Shown here: piece by piece, positions 27,107 to 35,835 of the stretch
Layout: each line of letters opens with the position of its first letter
How positions within the stretch are numbered: position 1 is the stretch's first letter
Source: Sphingopyxis sp.
GTDB taxonomy: Bacteria; Pseudomonadota; Alphaproteobacteria; Sphingomonadales; Sphingomonadaceae
Assembly: GCF_016793825.1 (NCBI RefSeq)
Contig: NZ_JAEULM010000014.1
Coordinates: 1 to 64,000 of the forward strand
Reading direction: 5' to 3'
Length of the DNA: 64,000 nt
Made by a program: the position numbers and the translations under genes
Notes under the pieces: model-generated
What the model was told of the DNA's origin: nothing
The model's database searches: none
Seen by the model: only the letters and a program-made list of their open reading frames with translations

Positions 27107-28476
27107 TTCGTCCGCGCTGACCTGCTCGAGTTTGATACGCTGCTGGAAATTTCGCTATTTGCGCCGGGCACCTGTCGTTTCTTGCGCGCATCAGCCAACT
27201 TTTCGACGCGAGCCTGCCTGATGGTTCCGGCAATGATTCCCAACGATATCACAAACACATATTGCGTATTGTATACAACGAAGACCCATTCCCAAAAACA
27301 ATGCAGTGCCGCTGCAAAGATCGCGACGCTCGCGCCAATGACGATATCTCCCCTGGGATCCTTCCGATTGGAGAAAGCAAAGGCCAAGCCGCGCAGAACC
27401 GGCCATGTGAAAAGCGCTATAAGCGCCAGCAGCCCGGGCCAACCGGTCTCCGCGGCGGTAAGCAAATAGATATTGTGAACGGTTGCCGACCGACTGCGAT
27501 AATTCCAGATGACCCCTGCGTTTTGCGAGTATCCTTTCGAGTTGGCGACGACGACATATTGATTGGCGCCGACGCCCATTGGGTGGTCTTTCCACATCGC
27601 TTTTGCGGCGCGTTCGAATGCTTGGCGTTCGCCGTCGGGTCCGCTGGCGACTGGGGCAACCGCGAAGCGTTCGCCAAAGGATACGGCGGCGATCGGTGCC
27701 ACGACCATCAGCACGAGAGCGCCCAGACCGACGATTTTCCATTTATGAGGCGTGCTGCGCCGCACCAACGAGAGCAGGAACAGGAGGGCGAGCCCAACGG
27801 CGACGAAAGCAACGGCTCCGCGGGAGGCGCCGAGTGCAACGGCAAGCAACGCCGCAAAGACCCCGAGCATTATGAACTTGCTCCGCTCGCCAGCAAGCAG
27901 CAGCGCGATGAGAGGAAGGGTAACGAAATGAAGCATCAACCCGAGCAGGTTCTGATGAACCATGGTTCCCGAGGCCTGGACCGCGCCCGATAGTCGCTGA
28001 TCGAGCGTTACGACACCTTGAAAGATCGCTCCCGCAGCGAGGCCGAACGCGAGCCACCGCACGGCCTCAGGTTTTCCGGCGATGGAAGCGACGGCAACAA
28101 ATACGAGGATGACGCGGATAAGCTGAAAAGCGTAGAAGCTTGAACTCATCCACTGGTCTGAAAAGAACATCGAGAGCGCAGCCGCGAGCATGTAGGCCGT
28201 TAGCAGCCCCAGAAACGGCAAACGGCGGAATGGTGCACGAGCAATAACGATCACGGCGATGGCGAGCGTATCAAGAATGGAAACCACCAGACCGCGCGCG
28301 AAACCCGGCCAGGTGTCCCAGTTGATAAAGGCGACGTCGAGGTTCGCCCAACTCATCGTGAAGGGCAATATGCCCATCGCGAAGTACGCCCATTTTCGTT
28401 GGCGCGGAAACGAACGTATCCACCAGATGAAGGCGGGAAGCGATATAAGGATCAGAAGGATGCCGAGGATGCGCAT
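27103..28476 (-). CDS. O-antigen ligase/Wzy-like polymerase
   Basis: Polytopic membrane protein of 457 aa with about eleven helices and a large periplasmic loop (about 275-345) ending in SRSATVHNIYLLTAAETGWPGLL, the Wzy_C/O-antigen ligase hallmark with a conserved His. GANQYVVVANSKGY is also typical. Being coupled to the flippase and lacking other polymerase candidates in the locus, it is more likely the EPS polymerase (Wzy) than a lipid A ligase, but sequence alone does not separate these. The C-terminal tail is Ser/Arg-rich. Confidence 0.85.
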   Translation of the reverse strand: MRILGILLILISLPAFIWWIRSFPRQRKWAYFAMGILPFTMSWANLDVAFINWDTWPGFARGLVVSILDTLAIAVIVIARAPFRRLPFLGLLTAYMLAAALSMFFSDQWMSSSFYAFQLIRVILVFVAVASIAGKPEAVRWLAFGLAAGAIFQGVVTLDQRLSGAVQASGTMVHQNLLGLMLHFVTLPLIALLLAGERSKFIMLGVFAALLAVALGASRGAVAFVAVGLALLFLLSLVRRSTPHKWKIVGLGALVLMVVAPIAAVSFGERFAVAPVASGPDGERQAFERAAKAMWKDHPMGVGANQYVVVANSKGYSQNAGVIWNYRSRSATVHNIYLLTAAETGWPGLLALIALFTWPVLRGLAFAFSNRKDPRGDIVIGASVAIFAAALHCFWEWVFVVYNTQYVFVISLGIIAGTIRQARVEKLADARKKRQVPGANSEISSSVSNSSRSARTK

Positions 28477-28561
28477 AGATCGGATTTACGCGGTACAGAC
28501 CGGTGGCAGCAATATTCCTGTTCGCACAGGCTTGGGAACGCCACTCGGGTCTTGCTGACGC

Positions 28562-29977
28562 TCAATAGGCATTTTTGTGAATGACGACCGGAAGGGTCTT
28601 GAGCAGGATCATGATGTCGCTCCACAGTGACCAGTTGGACAGATATTCAAGGTCGCAGCGAACGCGCAGGTCCAGATCCTCCACTTTTTCGGTCGCGCCG
28701 CGATATCCCCGAATTTGGGCAAGGCCTGTGATTCCGGGCTTCAGCGCATGTCGAAGCCAATACTGACGCGAAGCGTGCCAGAAAAGCTCGTCGCCTGCCG
28801 TTGATCCCAGTGCATGGGGTCTTGGCCCCACCATGCTCATCTCTCCGCGCAGCACATTGAATAGTTGAGGAAGTTCGTCGATGCTTGTTCTGCGGATCAG
28901 GCGCCCGATACCCGTGACACGATCGTCCTGTCGACCGGTAGACTGCGTTCCATCCGCGTCGCTGCTGTCCTGGCGCATCGAGCGAAACTTGAAAATTCGA
29001 AACTGCCGGTTTCCTTGTCCGACACGCCACTGACGAAAGAAAATAGTGCCGGGCGTCTCGAGCTTTATCGCGGCGGCTACGACGAGCAGGATCGGCGAAA
29101 GCAGGATCAGCGCTGCAGTCGCGACAACAAGATCGAGTCCTCTCTTCTGGACGCGGTTCATCAAATTGAGCGGTCCGCGCGAGAGAACGATGGTGTCACG
29201 CTTGTCGTATCGCCCCAGCGCAACCGCGCCGTGCAACAGATCGCGGTCGAGCAGAATCTCGCCGCCGATATCGTGCCCCTTCAGAAAGATTGACCAGAAG
29301 GCGCGATGTTCGAAGCGCGACGCGACAACTACGCGGTCGAACGGGGCGATCAGTCGCGACAATGTGTCGATCATGTCGGGCCGGTCGAGGTCAGGCCATA
29401 GGCCCAAGGCTTCGACATCGACGACGATTGCCGGGCCCTCGGGTTCGGCGTCGAGGCCATCGAGGAGAAGGATGGTCGCAACGACGGCATTCCCCAGCAT
29501 TGCCTTGACGATGATATCGAGCAAGAATTTTCCAAGAATGATGAAGCAGGCGCCGGCACCAAAGGTAATCGCCAATCCGAGCCGCGAAACGTCATCGGCC
29601 TTGAACAGAAAGCCGAGGCCAATGATCACGATCGCGGTTGCGCCCAAAGCGCTGAGTGCGCGCTGGGTTCCTAGGAGCCGATTTTGCAGCGTCTCCGCTT
29701 CCTGCGCTTCGCGGGCGATCTCGAACATCACGAAAATAGGCAGCGCGACATAGATGATCGAATGACCGCCAGCGCTTAACCACTGGGCATCGCGGGTCTC
29801 AAGCGCGCACAGATATCCCAGCACGAGCGCAATCACGTCGAGCAGCAGCGACAGAATATAGAGTAGCGTTCGCTTGTCCCGCGCGGACGAAAACACGCCA
29901 CCCTCGCTGCCCTGCGGCCGATTGGGGTAGCCGGGGATGTTCAAGTCCCTCCCGATCTCGATCTGCCGGATGTCCAT
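28562..29977 (-). CDS. Polyprenyl glycosylphosphotransferase (priming enzyme)
   Basis: Initiates EPS synthesis by moving hexose-1-phosphate (or a related sugar phosphate) to undecaprenyl phosphate. The protein has 471 aa: four N-terminal helices (about 35-155), a CoA-binding-like middle domain, a reentrant hydrophobic segment (LVVATAALILLSPILLVVAAAIKLE), then the catalytic bacterial sugar transferase domain with RQWRVGQGNRQFRIFKFRSM, RRTSIDELPQLFNVLRGEMS, MVGPRPHA and KPGITGLAQIRGY. This is the WbaP/GumD layout. It lies 85 bases upstream of the O-antigen ligase/polymerase gene and probably leads that operon. Confidence 0.9.
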   Translation of the reverse strand: MDIRQIEIGRDLNIPGYPNRPQGSEGGVFSSARDKRTLLYILSLLLDVIALVLGYLCALETRDAQWLSAGGHSIIYVALPIFVMFEIAREAQEAETLQNRLLGTQRALSALGATAIVIIGLGFLFKADDVSRLGLAITFGAGACFIILGKFLLDIIVKAMLGNAVVATILLLDGLDAEPEGPAIVVDVEALGLWPDLDRPDMIDTLSRLIAPFDRVVVASRFEHRAFWSIFLKGHDIGGEILLDRDLLHGAVALGRYDKRDTIVLSRGPLNLMNRVQKRGLDLVVATAALILLSPILLVVAAAIKLETPGTIFFRQWRVGQGNRQFRIFKFRSMRQDSSDADGTQSTGRQDDRVTGIGRLIRRTSIDELPQLFNVLRGEMSMVGPRPHALGSTAGDELFWHASRQYWLRHALKPGITGLAQIRGYRGATEKVEDLDLRVRCDLEYLSNWSLWSDIMILLKTLPVVIHKNAY

Positions 29978-30117
29978 ATACCCTTACGTCAACCTGCTGG
30001 CGTTCGGCAACCCGCGCCCAAACTCCTGATTTAGCGACTTGCCGTCAAGCACACATCATGGTTGCCGGCGCGCCCAAAGAGGCACGTCCCGTAATGGGAA
30101 GAAGATAGCTCAAAAGA

Positions 30118-30366
30118 TTACCGCTGCTGAAATGGTATCGGAACTTTGAGAACCGTGAAGATATAAATGATTACACCGACAAACAGCAGCGCGGCGAACA
30201 AGTCATATCCTTCGTTACCCAGATAATTGACGACGGCACATCCAACGGCCGGAGGGCCATATTGCCACAGCTTGTCGCGTGGCGTCTCTTCGCTCGACCG
30301 TTGCAGCAATAATGTTGCGAGGCCGGAAAACGCGATGACCGTGACCCAATCCCAAATCGTTTCCAC
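30118..30366 (-). CDS. Small membrane protein, XrtV sorting accessory-like
   Basis: Small membrane protein of 82 aa beginning VETIWDWVTVIAFSGLATLLLQRS, then DKLWQYGPPAVGCAVVNYLGNEGYDLFAALLF and a second hydrophobic segment. I recognise this as the small protein that accompanies exosortase V systems in sphingomonads (XrtV sorting system accessory protein); recognition is from memory of the motif WQYxPPAxGCAxxNYLGNEG. I use the GTG start because GGGGAGAGG lies five bases upstream; the longer frame to 30474 lacks such a site. It is 24 kb from xrtV, inside the EPS locus, tying the sorting and EPS systems together. Mechanism unknown. Confidence 0.72.
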   Translation of the reverse strand: METIWDWVTVIAFSGLATLLLQRSSEETPRDKLWQYGPPAVGCAVVNYLGNEGYDLFAALLFVGVIIYIFTVLKVPIPFQQR

Positions 30367-30675
30367 TCTAACCTCTCCCCACCATCCTGCGCGGCTGGCC
30401 GACCCGTTTGAACTTCGCAGCGCGCCGAATCCTAGCAGGGTGCCGCGAGCTTCGAAAGCCGACTTCTCGCGCATGAAGCGTCAAGTTGGCATTATTGTGT
30501 TGTTATGATGCAGATTGGTGCCCTTGCGCTTGGATAATATCTTTCCCGATGTGGCTGCGATTGGCTCGGCGTCTGCCGCGCGTAAGTGAGGGTGGGTGAC
30601 GGACAGCGTGCTCGGCATGGACGATCCTTATGCTAAACCTCCTCCAGGCCCTTCTGGCACTACGAGGTCTGTCTT
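30367..30675. other. Divergent intergenic region
   Basis: About 310 bases between the XrtV accessory-like gene (minus) and the GH74-like gene (plus). No gene is visible. The short stretch GTTGTTATGATGCAG near 30499-30515 is promoter-like but unproven. GAGG about eight bases before 30676 is the ribosome binding site of the GH74-like gene. Confidence 0.35.
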
Positions 30676-32916
30676 ATGAACGATTCGTCCCAACCAGCAG
30701 GTCCGCTGAAATATGAGCGCGTTTGTATCGGCGGTGGTGGTTATGTCACCGGCATGCGCATAGCGGGCATGGGCGCAAACAAGGTACGGGTGTGTCGCAC
30801 TGACACGGCCGGGGCATTCATTTGGAGTGAACGGGCCCAGTCATGGCAACCCCTTCTTCAGGTCGGCATCAACATCTCCGAGCGTTTGGTAAAATACAAT
30901 TATGCCCGCGGCGCCGGTTGTTACGATGTCGTCACCGCGCCAAGTGCTACCAATCACATCTACGTCTGCCAGTTCGGTTATGTTTATCACTCGGCGGATC
31001 GCGGCTCTAGCTGGAGCCGCACCAGCCTTCCTGCGTTTGCTGGTTATGGTGCCAATAGTAGATCGCGCGCGACGAACGAACGCATGGCGGTCGATCCCGC
31101 GAATCACTTGATCGTCGGTCTCGGGAATCCGGATATCGGTGCGCAAGGAGGACTGAAATACACGTTGGATGGCGGCATCAGTTGGACGTCACGTCAGGAT
31201 ATTCCCGCACCAACGGAAGTTGATCGGGGCATGGCGGTGGCCTTTGATCCGGAAAGCAGCGTGCCTGGTCGCAAGACTGCGACAGTCTACGTTTGGTCGT
31301 TCGGTCATGGTATCTATCGATCAAGCACGGGGATCGATGGAAGTTTTGCGCTGATCGATGGAAGCCCCGTCGATATCGGCCATATGGTTGCACGACTGGG
31401 CGCGCTGTGGGTCGGAGGCACCAGCGGCGGAGCGAGTGCTCCGCTTCGCAAGTGGACCGAACGCACCGGTTGGAACGCCGTAAGCGGCGTGGGAGACTGC
31501 AAACATATTGCCATCTCGCCTGACGGCAGGAAGATCGTCTCCATGATCCCCTCGAGCGCCTACCGGATGTCGAAGGATGGCGGGGAGAGTTTTTCCCCGC
31601 TGACACCCAGGATGAAGCGACAGGCGGTCCATATCGGATGGCATGAAACCACGAATGAAAATTACATGTCGAATGGAGCCTGCGTGTGGGACACCGAGGA
31701 GGATATTCTTTACATTGCCGAAGGGATCGGTTGCTGGAAATGTATCAGCCCCCCTGCTGACGGGAGCATCCCGACCTATCTGGAGGATAGTGTCGGCATC
31801 GAGAATCTGGTTTCGATGCAAATTCTCGTGCCGCCGCAAAATAGCCGGATCCACTACGTGTCGCAGGATAGAAATGTCATCACGCGCGAGTGGTGGCAGT
31901 ATAAGCTTTTCCCAAATCACGTCGGCGTCAGCAACTCGGTTCCGATCGATCATGGTGGAGGTATCGATTTCGCCGCGGGAGACGAGAATTATCTCGCTGT
32001 TGTGAGCAGCAAGAACGGTCGCTGCAACATTTCGACTGACGGTGGGGCAAGCTGGCAGCCGGTATCCAGCGTTCCTGCCAACGTACTGCCTACGCCGCCG
32101 CAAACGGGATCGGGAGCAGGATTTGGCGGAAATGTAGCGGTAGGGGCTGCCGGTAATATCGTTTGGTTACCGACAGGAAATAACAAGCCTAGCTATACGC
32201 TCGATGGCGGCCAAACTTGGGCCTTTTGCAGGTTTGAAGGGGCGGAACCGGAAAATTCGGGCATGCGCTGGCACAATCAATATTCATACCAGCGGATTCA
32301 ACTGCTCGCGGACAAGCAAAACCCAGGCACCTTTTATCTCTATCATGTTGGCAATCAGATCCACGATGCAGCCAGCCAGCGGTTTCGCGGTTTCTGGAAG
32401 TCGGTCGATGGAGGCGCGAATTTCTCGCGAAAGCGAAAGGATATCATCGGACCGATTTACGGGACCGATGCATTCAACTGCAAGCTGAGGATGCCGCCGG
32501 GAAAATCCCCGGATCTCTTCTTCTGTGTCGGCGACGTCGATGCCGATGATACGCACACCAATATTGGTCTTTTCTACAGCGGTGACGAGGGCGCGAGCTG
32601 GAGGAGCATCGCCGGGGTACGCGAGCCTCTCGATTTTGCGTTTGGAAAGCCGGTTGCAGAGGGGGCTTACCCTGCGATCTACGCATGGGGAGGCTTGTCG
32701 GACGTTCGTGGGTTACATCGATGCTTGAATTTCGACCCATCGCGACCGTCCGCAGCCAGTTGGGAGACGATTGGGCGTTATCCGGAAGGGAGCCTCGATA
32801 ACGGGACAGTCATGGCGGCCGACATGCAGGAATTCGGGCTCGTATATCTGGGGCTCGGTGGATCGGGCCTGTTTCGTGCTGTCAATGATCCGGAACTACC
32901 AAGAGGGAATGGATGA
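30676..32916 (+). CDS. GH74-like double beta-propeller protein, no signal peptide
   Basis: Protein of 746 aa that opens YERVCIGGGGYVTGMRIAG followed by VCRTDTAGAFIW and WQPLLQ, the characteristic start of GH74 xyloglucanase-type enzymes (IGGGG-x-V-x-G, then RTD-x-GGA). Asp43 in RTD corresponds to a catalytic Asp of that family. At least seven Asp-box/BNR repeats follow (SADRGSSW, TLDGGISW, SKDGGESF, STDGGASW, TLDGGQTW, SVDGGANF, SGDEGASW), consistent with two seven-bladed propellers. The N-terminus MNDSSQPAGPLK is polar with no signal peptide, odd for a polysaccharide hydrolase. Located in the EPS locus, it may trim or recognise the polymer. Activity is inferred; a sialidase-like role is less likely. 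Confidence 0.72.
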   Translation: MNDSSQPAGPLKYERVCIGGGGYVTGMRIAGMGANKVRVCRTDTAGAFIWSERAQSWQPLLQVGINISERLVKYNYARGAGCYDVVTAPSATNHIYVCQFGYVYHSADRGSSWSRTSLPAFAGYGANSRSRATNERMAVDPANHLIVGLGNPDIGAQGGLKYTLDGGISWTSRQDIPAPTEVDRGMAVAFDPESSVPGRKTATVYVWSFGHGIYRSSTGIDGSFALIDGSPVDIGHMVARLGALWVGGTSGGASAPLRKWTERTGWNAVSGVGDCKHIAISPDGRKIVSMIPSSAYRMSKDGGESFSPLTPRMKRQAVHIGWHETTNENYMSNGACVWDTEEDILYIAEGIGCWKCISPPADGSIPTYLEDSVGIENLVSMQILVPPQNSRIHYVSQDRNVITREWWQYKLFPNHVGVSNSVPIDHGGGIDFAAGDENYLAVVSSKNGRCNISTDGGASWQPVSSVPANVLPTPPQTGSGAGFGGNVAVGAAGNIVWLPTGNNKPSYTLDGGQTWAFCRFEGAEPENSGMRWHNQYSYQRIQLLADKQNPGTFYLYHVGNQIHDAASQRFRGFWKSVDGGANFSRKRKDIIGPIYGTDAFNCKLRMPPGKSPDLFFCVGDVDADDTHTNIGLFYSGDEGASWRSIAGVREPLDFAFGKPVAEGAYPAIYAWGGLSDVRGLHRCLNFDPSRPSAASWETIGRYPEGSLDNGTVMAADMQEFGLVYLGLGGSGLFRAVNDPELPRGNG

Positions 32917-33098
32917 AAACCCCGTCACTCGCATGGACAGCTCCGAAACTTTCTGGCGAGCAGGTAGTCAAACAGGGTAGAATTTTGATCGGCCGACCGT
33001 CGTTGCGTTTGCCAGCCGATCCGATCGCGCGCTCGGCGGATGCACTGGCGACGATGTCCTCAAATATCGAACCTGAATTCGCTGGTGCGAAATCCTGA
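32913..33098 (+). CDS. Possible small coupled ORF after the GH74-like gene
   Basis: A 61-codon frame whose ATG overlaps the stop of the GH74-like gene (ATGA), with AGAGGGAATG just before it. The product (MKTPSLAWTAPKLSGEQV...) has no signal peptide, helix or motif I recognise. Its end overlaps the convergent FkbM gene by 39 bases. Translational coupling argues for it; the lack of any family resemblance argues against it. Confidence 0.25.
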   Translation: MKTPSLAWTAPKLSGEQVVKQGRILIGRPSLRLPADPIARSADALATMSSNIEPEFAGAKS

Positions 33099-33752
33099 CG
33101 CTTCCCGTACGAATACTATGTCGGTCTGGACGAGGTCCGAACCATTCGGCCGGATGAAGCCGGCGAAATCGTAGGGGACAAACCCCCAGGCCCTCATTTG
33201 TACCAAAAGCTCGACGATTTGTGGAGCATCCTTGTTGTACGGCAGAAGCGCGGTCTCGAGCTGGACGGCTTCGCATCTGGCGAGCGTCGCAGCTCCGCCA
33301 GAGAGGATGGCTAGTTCAGAGCCCTGCGTGTCGATCTTCAGAAGAAGGGGGCCTGCCAGATCCGCAGCAACGTCGTCCAGCGTACTGGAGGTCAGCCGGC
33401 GTTCGGTTCGGGGAACATTGCTATTTTCCGGCAGGATAGATGAACCGGACTCCATCTCATAGAATATCACTTCTTCGCCGGCGCGGTTGGAAAGCAGGCT
33501 GTTAACGATTGTAACATTGTCTATGAGACTGAACTCGGCAACGAGGGCTGCGGCCTTCGCAGCTTGTGCCTCGACCATAAGCACCGGCGCGTCGGGAAAC
33601 ACGTTGCGGGCCAGTCTGGTCCAATTCCCCTCATACGCCCCGACGTCGACTATGCCTGCCGGTTCGAAGCCTTTAAGTTTAAGGCGCCGATAGACTTGAA
33701 TTTCGAGCGGAGTATCCGCTCTTCGACCAAGCAAGCGATCAAATATGCCCAA
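33060..33752 (-). CDS. FkbM family SAM-dependent methyltransferase
   Basis: Methyltransferase of about 230 aa: GIVDVGAYEGNWTRLARNVFPDAPVLMVEAQ is the SAM-binding motif I region, VIFYEMESGSSIL and LLKIDTQGSELAILSGG are the FkbM signatures, and the C-terminus DFAGFIRPNGSDLVQTDIVFVRE completes the fold. I start at the TTG codon (LGIFDRLLGRR) because AGAGGG lies seven bases upstream; an ATG at 33791 has no such site but cannot be excluded. FkbM enzymes in EPS loci usually O-methylate a sugar of the polymer; that role is inferred. Confidence 0.85.
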   Translation of the reverse strand: MGIFDRLLGRRADTPLEIQVYRRLKLKGFEPAGIVDVGAYEGNWTRLARNVFPDAPVLMVEAQAAKAAALVAEFSLIDNVTIVNSLLSNRAGEEVIFYEMESGSSILPENSNVPRTERRLTSSTLDDVAADLAGPLLLKIDTQGSELAILSGGAATLARCEAVQLETALLPYNKDAPQIVELLVQMRAWGFVPYDFAGFIRPNGSDLVQTDIVFVREASGFRTSEFRFDI

Positions 33753-34012
33753 GAATGTGCCCTCTCGTTTCACGCTGTGTGATCCGTGCATAGCGCGGAA
33801 AAGCGAACCAAAATATAAAAATGGGTACTGGAGGCCACGGCAACGCTTAGTTGGCCGTCAAAGCGGCTCTTAGGGAAGGGGACGTTCGCGCGGGCGATAT
33901 TATGCCGTCTGACACGTTTGCGCCAGGCGGATTGATCGTCTCGAATGCCCGACAGCTATCGCCCACTGGACGTAATGCGCAAAATTCCCGCGAAAAGCCG
34001 GTGACCAAAGCA

Positions 34013-34041
34013 AAGCGCCCGGGGAACAGGCCCGGGCGCTT
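34013..34041 (-). terminator. Hairpin terminator after PEP-CTERM gene
   Basis: Perfect 11-bp stem AAGCGCCCGGG / CCCGGGCGCTT with a 7-nt loop, 25 bases beyond the minus-strand stop at 34066. The T-run that follows (TTTGCTTT) is broken, so strength is moderate. Confidence 0.65.
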
Positions 34042-34065
34042 CATATTTCGACAAGGTAGGCTCGT

Positions 34066-34614
34066 TTAACCGAACGATACAGAAACCCGGGGTTGCGACG
34101 TGCGCCGCCGCATGGCTGCACCCACGGCACCGAAGCCCGCCAGCATCAGTATCCAAGTGGTCGGTTCGGGAACCGCCGGAGCGTTGTCGATACGGAAGGC
34201 GTAGTTCGTGAATTCCGATCCCCGAGCGTTATCGAACACGTATGCGGATGCCGAATTGGTCTGGTCACCAAGCGTATATCCCGACGTTGGGCCATAGAAT
34301 TGGCCCAGATACTTGCTGGAATAATTCTCGCTAAGCTCGAAACCTCCGGAAACGCCGAGGATAGAATACCAGGCCATGTTGTTGATATTGGCGACGAGGT
34401 TGTCGACCGTCGAAATGGCATAATCGGAAGCGGAGCCGCCGAAAAGCAGCGCGGCCGCTTCCTGGCCCGTATAGGCCAGAGGGCCGTTGGGGGGCGCTAA
34501 CCAATTAGGGCCCTGATCGACGGTCCAGCTCCCCACGAAAACCGTTGCAGCCTGAGCTGGAAGTGCCGCGACCGCGCTGAGCGCCGACATCGCCAATAAA
34601 AGCGTCTTCTTCAT
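34066..34614 (-). CDS. PEP-CTERM exported protein (PEPTTWI variant)
   Basis: Exported 182-aa protein with signal peptide MKKTLLLAMSALSAVAALPAQA, a middle domain rich in Tyr/Ser/Gly (for example YLGQFYGPTSGYTLGDQTNSAS) of unknown function, and C-terminal VPEPTTWILMLAGFGAVGA plus MRRR. Unlike the three other PEP-CTERM proteins in the window it has Ile rather than Ala after the Trp. It has its own terminator and a divergent upstream region, so it is monocistronic. It closes the EPS locus on the right side. It may be sorted by exosortase V or by another exosortase outside the window. Confidence 0.85.
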   Translation of the reverse strand: MKKTLLLAMSALSAVAALPAQAATVFVGSWTVDQGPNWLAPPNGPLAYTGQEAAALLFGGSASDYAISTVDNLVANINNMAWYSILGVSGGFELSENYSSKYLGQFYGPTSGYTLGDQTNSASAYVFDNARGSEFTNYAFRIDNAPAVPEPTTWILMLAGFGAVGAAMRRRTSQPRVSVSFG

Positions 34615-35071
34615 TTTCGCGTCTCCTGGTCCGTGGATCGGCGCCCCCTCGGCAACCGGTTTGAAAAGATTCGTTGATTTTCCTAAGCAAACTTAACAGG
34701 AAAGCAATCGATACAATCGAATCTGTTCCGATTTGATACAGTTTTGTCGTCATGAAGAGTATAAGCCGAGGGGGGCTTTGAGCGCCGCGGTCGCGCGCGC
34801 TGAATACAACAGCAGGGGGCTGGCTGGACCCGGTTGTTTGATGAGCCCGTTGTCGATCGGCAGCGCCCGCCTTGCAGGGCGGTGCGGGTTCATTGAAATT
34901 TCATCGGAACCAGCCTATAAGATGGTCGTGCGGGCCGGGCCCCTCTGGCGACCCTTATTTCGAAGGGCGTGATGTCGGACCGCATCGAGTGAGCTCGATG
35001 CAGGTCTTTTGCTATTTCTTTATCCTGGGACCTGTTCGTGCCGCTCGTTGGATCGATCAACGAGGATGGAT
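34615..35071. other. Divergent intergenic region with a small hairpin
   Basis: About 455 bases between the PEP-CTERM gene (minus) and the Bax inhibitor-1-like gene (plus). The left 120 bases are AT-rich and probably hold the PEP-CTERM promoter. An 8-bp hairpin, GCATCGAG-TGAG-CTCGATGC, lies at 34982-35001 followed by AGGTCTTTT, possibly an attenuator or terminator upstream of the Bax gene. No gene is convincing. Confidence 0.4.
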
Positions 35072-35788
35072 ATGTTCGAACAGCAATCTTTCAACCGGAC
35101 CCGCGGCGCGGAGAGCGCCGCCGAGTTCGATGCGGGCCTCAAGCGCCACATGCTTCGGGTCTACAACTATATGGCGTCGGGTGTGCTCCTGACCGGCATC
35201 GTCGCGATGCTGGTCGCGTCGACCCCGGCGCTGTACCAGCCGATTTTCGGTACGCCGCTGAAATGGGTCGTGATGCTGGCCCCGCTCGCCTTCGTCTTTC
35301 TTTTGTCCTTCCGGATCGAGAAAATGTCGGCATCGACCGCGCAGGCGCTCTTCTGGGTCTTTTCGGGCCTGATGGGGCTGTCGCTCGCGTCGGTGTTCCT
35401 GGTGTTCACCGGCGCGAGCATCGCCCAGACCTTTTTCGTCGCGGCGATCATGTTCCTGTCGATGAGCCTCTATGGCTATACCACCGGCCGCGACCTGTCG
35501 AAGATCGGCAGCTTCCTGATCATGGGCCTGATCGGCGTCGTTCTGGCGAGCCTCGTCAACCTGTTCCTGCAATCGGGCGCGCTGCAGATGGTCGTGTCGA
35601 TCGTTGGCGTGATCGTCTTCACCGGCCTGACCGCGTGGGATACGCAGAACATCAAGGCGCAATATGCCGAACATCATGGGCAGGAAACCAACAGCAAACT
35701 TGCCGTGTTCGGCGCGCTTTCGCTGTACCTGAACTTCGTGAACCTGTTCCAGTTGCTCCTGAACTTCATGGGGCAGCGCGAGGAATGA
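35072..35788 (+). CDS. Bax inhibitor-1/YccA family membrane protein
   Basis: Seven-helix membrane protein of 238 aa in the BI-1/YccA family. LKRHMLRVYNYMASGVLLTGIVAMLVA is the common alphaproteobacterial opening, SLYGYTTGRDLSKIGSFLIMGLIG the conserved central segment, and FTGLTAWDTQNIKAQY near the end contains the Asp of the pH-sensing pair. The start has GAGG six bases upstream; an ATG two codons earlier abuts that site. Family members act as calcium/proton leak proteins or modulators of FtsH. Single gene, ending at a strong hairpin shared with the convergent gene. Confidence 0.88.
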   Translation: MFEQQSFNRTRGAESAAEFDAGLKRHMLRVYNYMASGVLLTGIVAMLVASTPALYQPIFGTPLKWVVMLAPLAFVFLLSFRIEKMSASTAQALFWVFSGLMGLSLASVFLVFTGASIAQTFFVAAIMFLSMSLYGYTTGRDLSKIGSFLIMGLIGVVLASLVNLFLQSGALQMVVSIVGVIVFTGLTAWDTQNIKAQYAEHHGQETNSKLAVFGALSLYLNFVNLFQLLLNFMGQREE

Positions 35789-35793
35789 TCGCG

Positions 35794-35831
35794 CGGCCTG
35801 CCGCTTGCGTGCTTGCGCAGGCGGCAGGCCG
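35794..35831. terminator. Hairpin between convergent genes
   Basis: Eleven-bp stem CGGCCTGCCGC / GCGGCAGGCCG at 35794-35804 and 35821-35831, with a further short inner stem. It lies between the Bax inhibitor-1-like stop and the stop of the minus-strand gene at 35836. No long T-run, so possibly a bidirectional or processing hairpin. Confidence 0.5.
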
Positions 35832-35835
35832 ACCC

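Noticed and set aside
30676-32916. Sialidase (neuraminidase) identity for the Asp-box protein
   Set aside because: It lacks the FRIP and Tyr/Glu sialidase motifs, and its opening fits GH74 instead.
34982-35001. Strong terminator before the Bax gene
   Set aside because: Only 8 bp, broken T-run, no clear gene upstream on that strand; listed within the intergenic entry only.
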